A stretch of DNA of 22,957 nt from Spirochaetia bacterium (GTDB lineage: Bacteria; Spirochaetota; Spirochaetia; Treponematales; Breznakiellaceae): positions 1 to 22,957 of the forward strand of contig BNUX01000047.1 of the NCBI GenBank assembly GCA_025997675.1. Direction: 5' to 3'. A program made the position numbers and the translations under genes. This document shows, piece by piece, positions 22,597-22,957 of this stretch. Numbering within the stretch: position 1 is the stretch's first letter; every line of letters starts with the position of its first letter. The notes below the pieces were generated by a model. That model was given only the letters and a program-made list of their open reading frames with translations. It made no database searches and was not told the DNA's origin.

Positions 22597-22957
22597 TGGA
22601 ACGCCTCTTCCCCCCGCTGTCTGAAGAAGCACGCCGGCACATGGATTCAATCCCCTCCCTGGTGGACAGGGTTCTCCCCATCCCCAAACGCTTCCGCTCC
22701 GGTTTGCCCCGGGATGTGGCGGAACTTTCCCGCCTCCTCACCAGCGCCCGGGGTGAGCGGCACGAATCCTACCTGAGTGAGGGTCCCTTCCTTTCGGCTT
22801 ACCTGCGCTACTTTCTCCCCTGGAACATCTACCGCCTTGCCCGGCTGCTCCCGTCCCTGTCTCTCCCCTTGACGGCCGTCTCCGCAAGCGGACCGGTGTC
22901 CGTTACCGACCTGGGTTCCGGTCCCCTCACCCTGCCCATTGCCCTCTGGATTTCCCG
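22596..22957 (+). CDS. Class I SAM-dependent methyltransferase-like protein (partial, C-terminus off the right edge)
   Basis: The 120 residues present begin MERLFPPLSEEARRHMDSIP and have a helical N-terminal part (YLSEGPFLSAYLRYFLPWNI). Residues about 107-118 (VTDLGSGPLTLP) match methyltransferase motif I (D-x-G-x-G-P), the SAM-binding loop. The preceding helical domain recalls Rsm22-type small-ribosomal-subunit methyltransferases, which would fit its place after der, but the catalytic part is outside the window. The ATG overlaps the stop of the MerR gene (TGATG). Confidence 0.7.
   Translation, partial: MERLFPPLSEEARRHMDSIPSLVDRVLPIPKRFRSGLPRDVAELSRLLTSARGERHESYLSEGPFLSAYLRYFLPWNIYRLARLLPSLSLPLTAVSASGPVSVTDLGSGPLTLPIALWIS

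Noticed and set aside
21541..22650. 369-codon open frame on the minus strand
   Set aside because: It is antisense to der and the MerR gene and crosses three gene boundaries without domain content.

Overview
The window reads as a gene-dense chromosomal segment of a spirochaete, most likely a Treponema relative. The best evidence is a tandem pair of periplasmic flagellar sheath genes (FlaA family) next to a class II fructose-bisphosphate aldolase. As I recall, T. pallidum has the same neighbourhood. GC-rich codon use and many lipoprotein or secreted proteins would fit a free-living or gut treponeme of the termite-associated group better than T. pallidum itself. That placement is inference; I could not run a search.

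Layout. 1-4424 (minus strand): two lipoproteins, a PAP2-family membrane phosphatase and mnmE (tRNA U34 modification GTPase), which runs off the left edge. 4509-5507 (minus): fba. 5508-5822: a non-coding divergent region filled by nine 21-bp tandem repeats. 5823-6704 (plus): a membrane-anchored protein of unknown function. 6835-8309 (plus): two flaA genes behind a near-consensus sigma-70 promoter and ahead of a clear terminator. 8355-10286 (minus): uvrC. 10316-14846 (plus): a coupled four-gene unit of a secreted LamG/FN3 protein, a TPR protein, an HDOD protein and a metallo-beta-lactamase-fold hydrolase. 14843-15949: two small genes diverging from a 42-bp promoter region. 15946-18089 (minus): L-threonine aldolase and an Xaa-Pro peptidase. 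18090-18366: a second 21-bp palindromic tandem array of unrelated sequence. 18367-18867 (minus): a toxin-antitoxin pair. 18871-19080 (minus): a small four-cysteine protein. 19161-22957 (plus): ptsI, der, a MerR-type regulator and a methyltransferase cut by the right edge.

Two signals stand out beyond the genes. (1) Eight genes that probably start their own transcripts have a TANNNT box 5-10 nt before the start codon, a -35-like hexamer exactly 17 nt further upstream, and no Shine-Dalgarno sequence. This suggests leaderless or nearly leaderless mRNAs alongside conventional leadered genes (fba, flaA). (2) Two intergenic arrays share a 21-bp period and a dyad-symmetric unit but not their sequence. 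Each lies outside the predicted transcripts of its neighbours, which points to a DNA-level role, and each happens to stay open as a seven-residue repeat frame.

I see no insertion sequences, CRISPR arrays, rRNA or tRNA genes, or phage genes.
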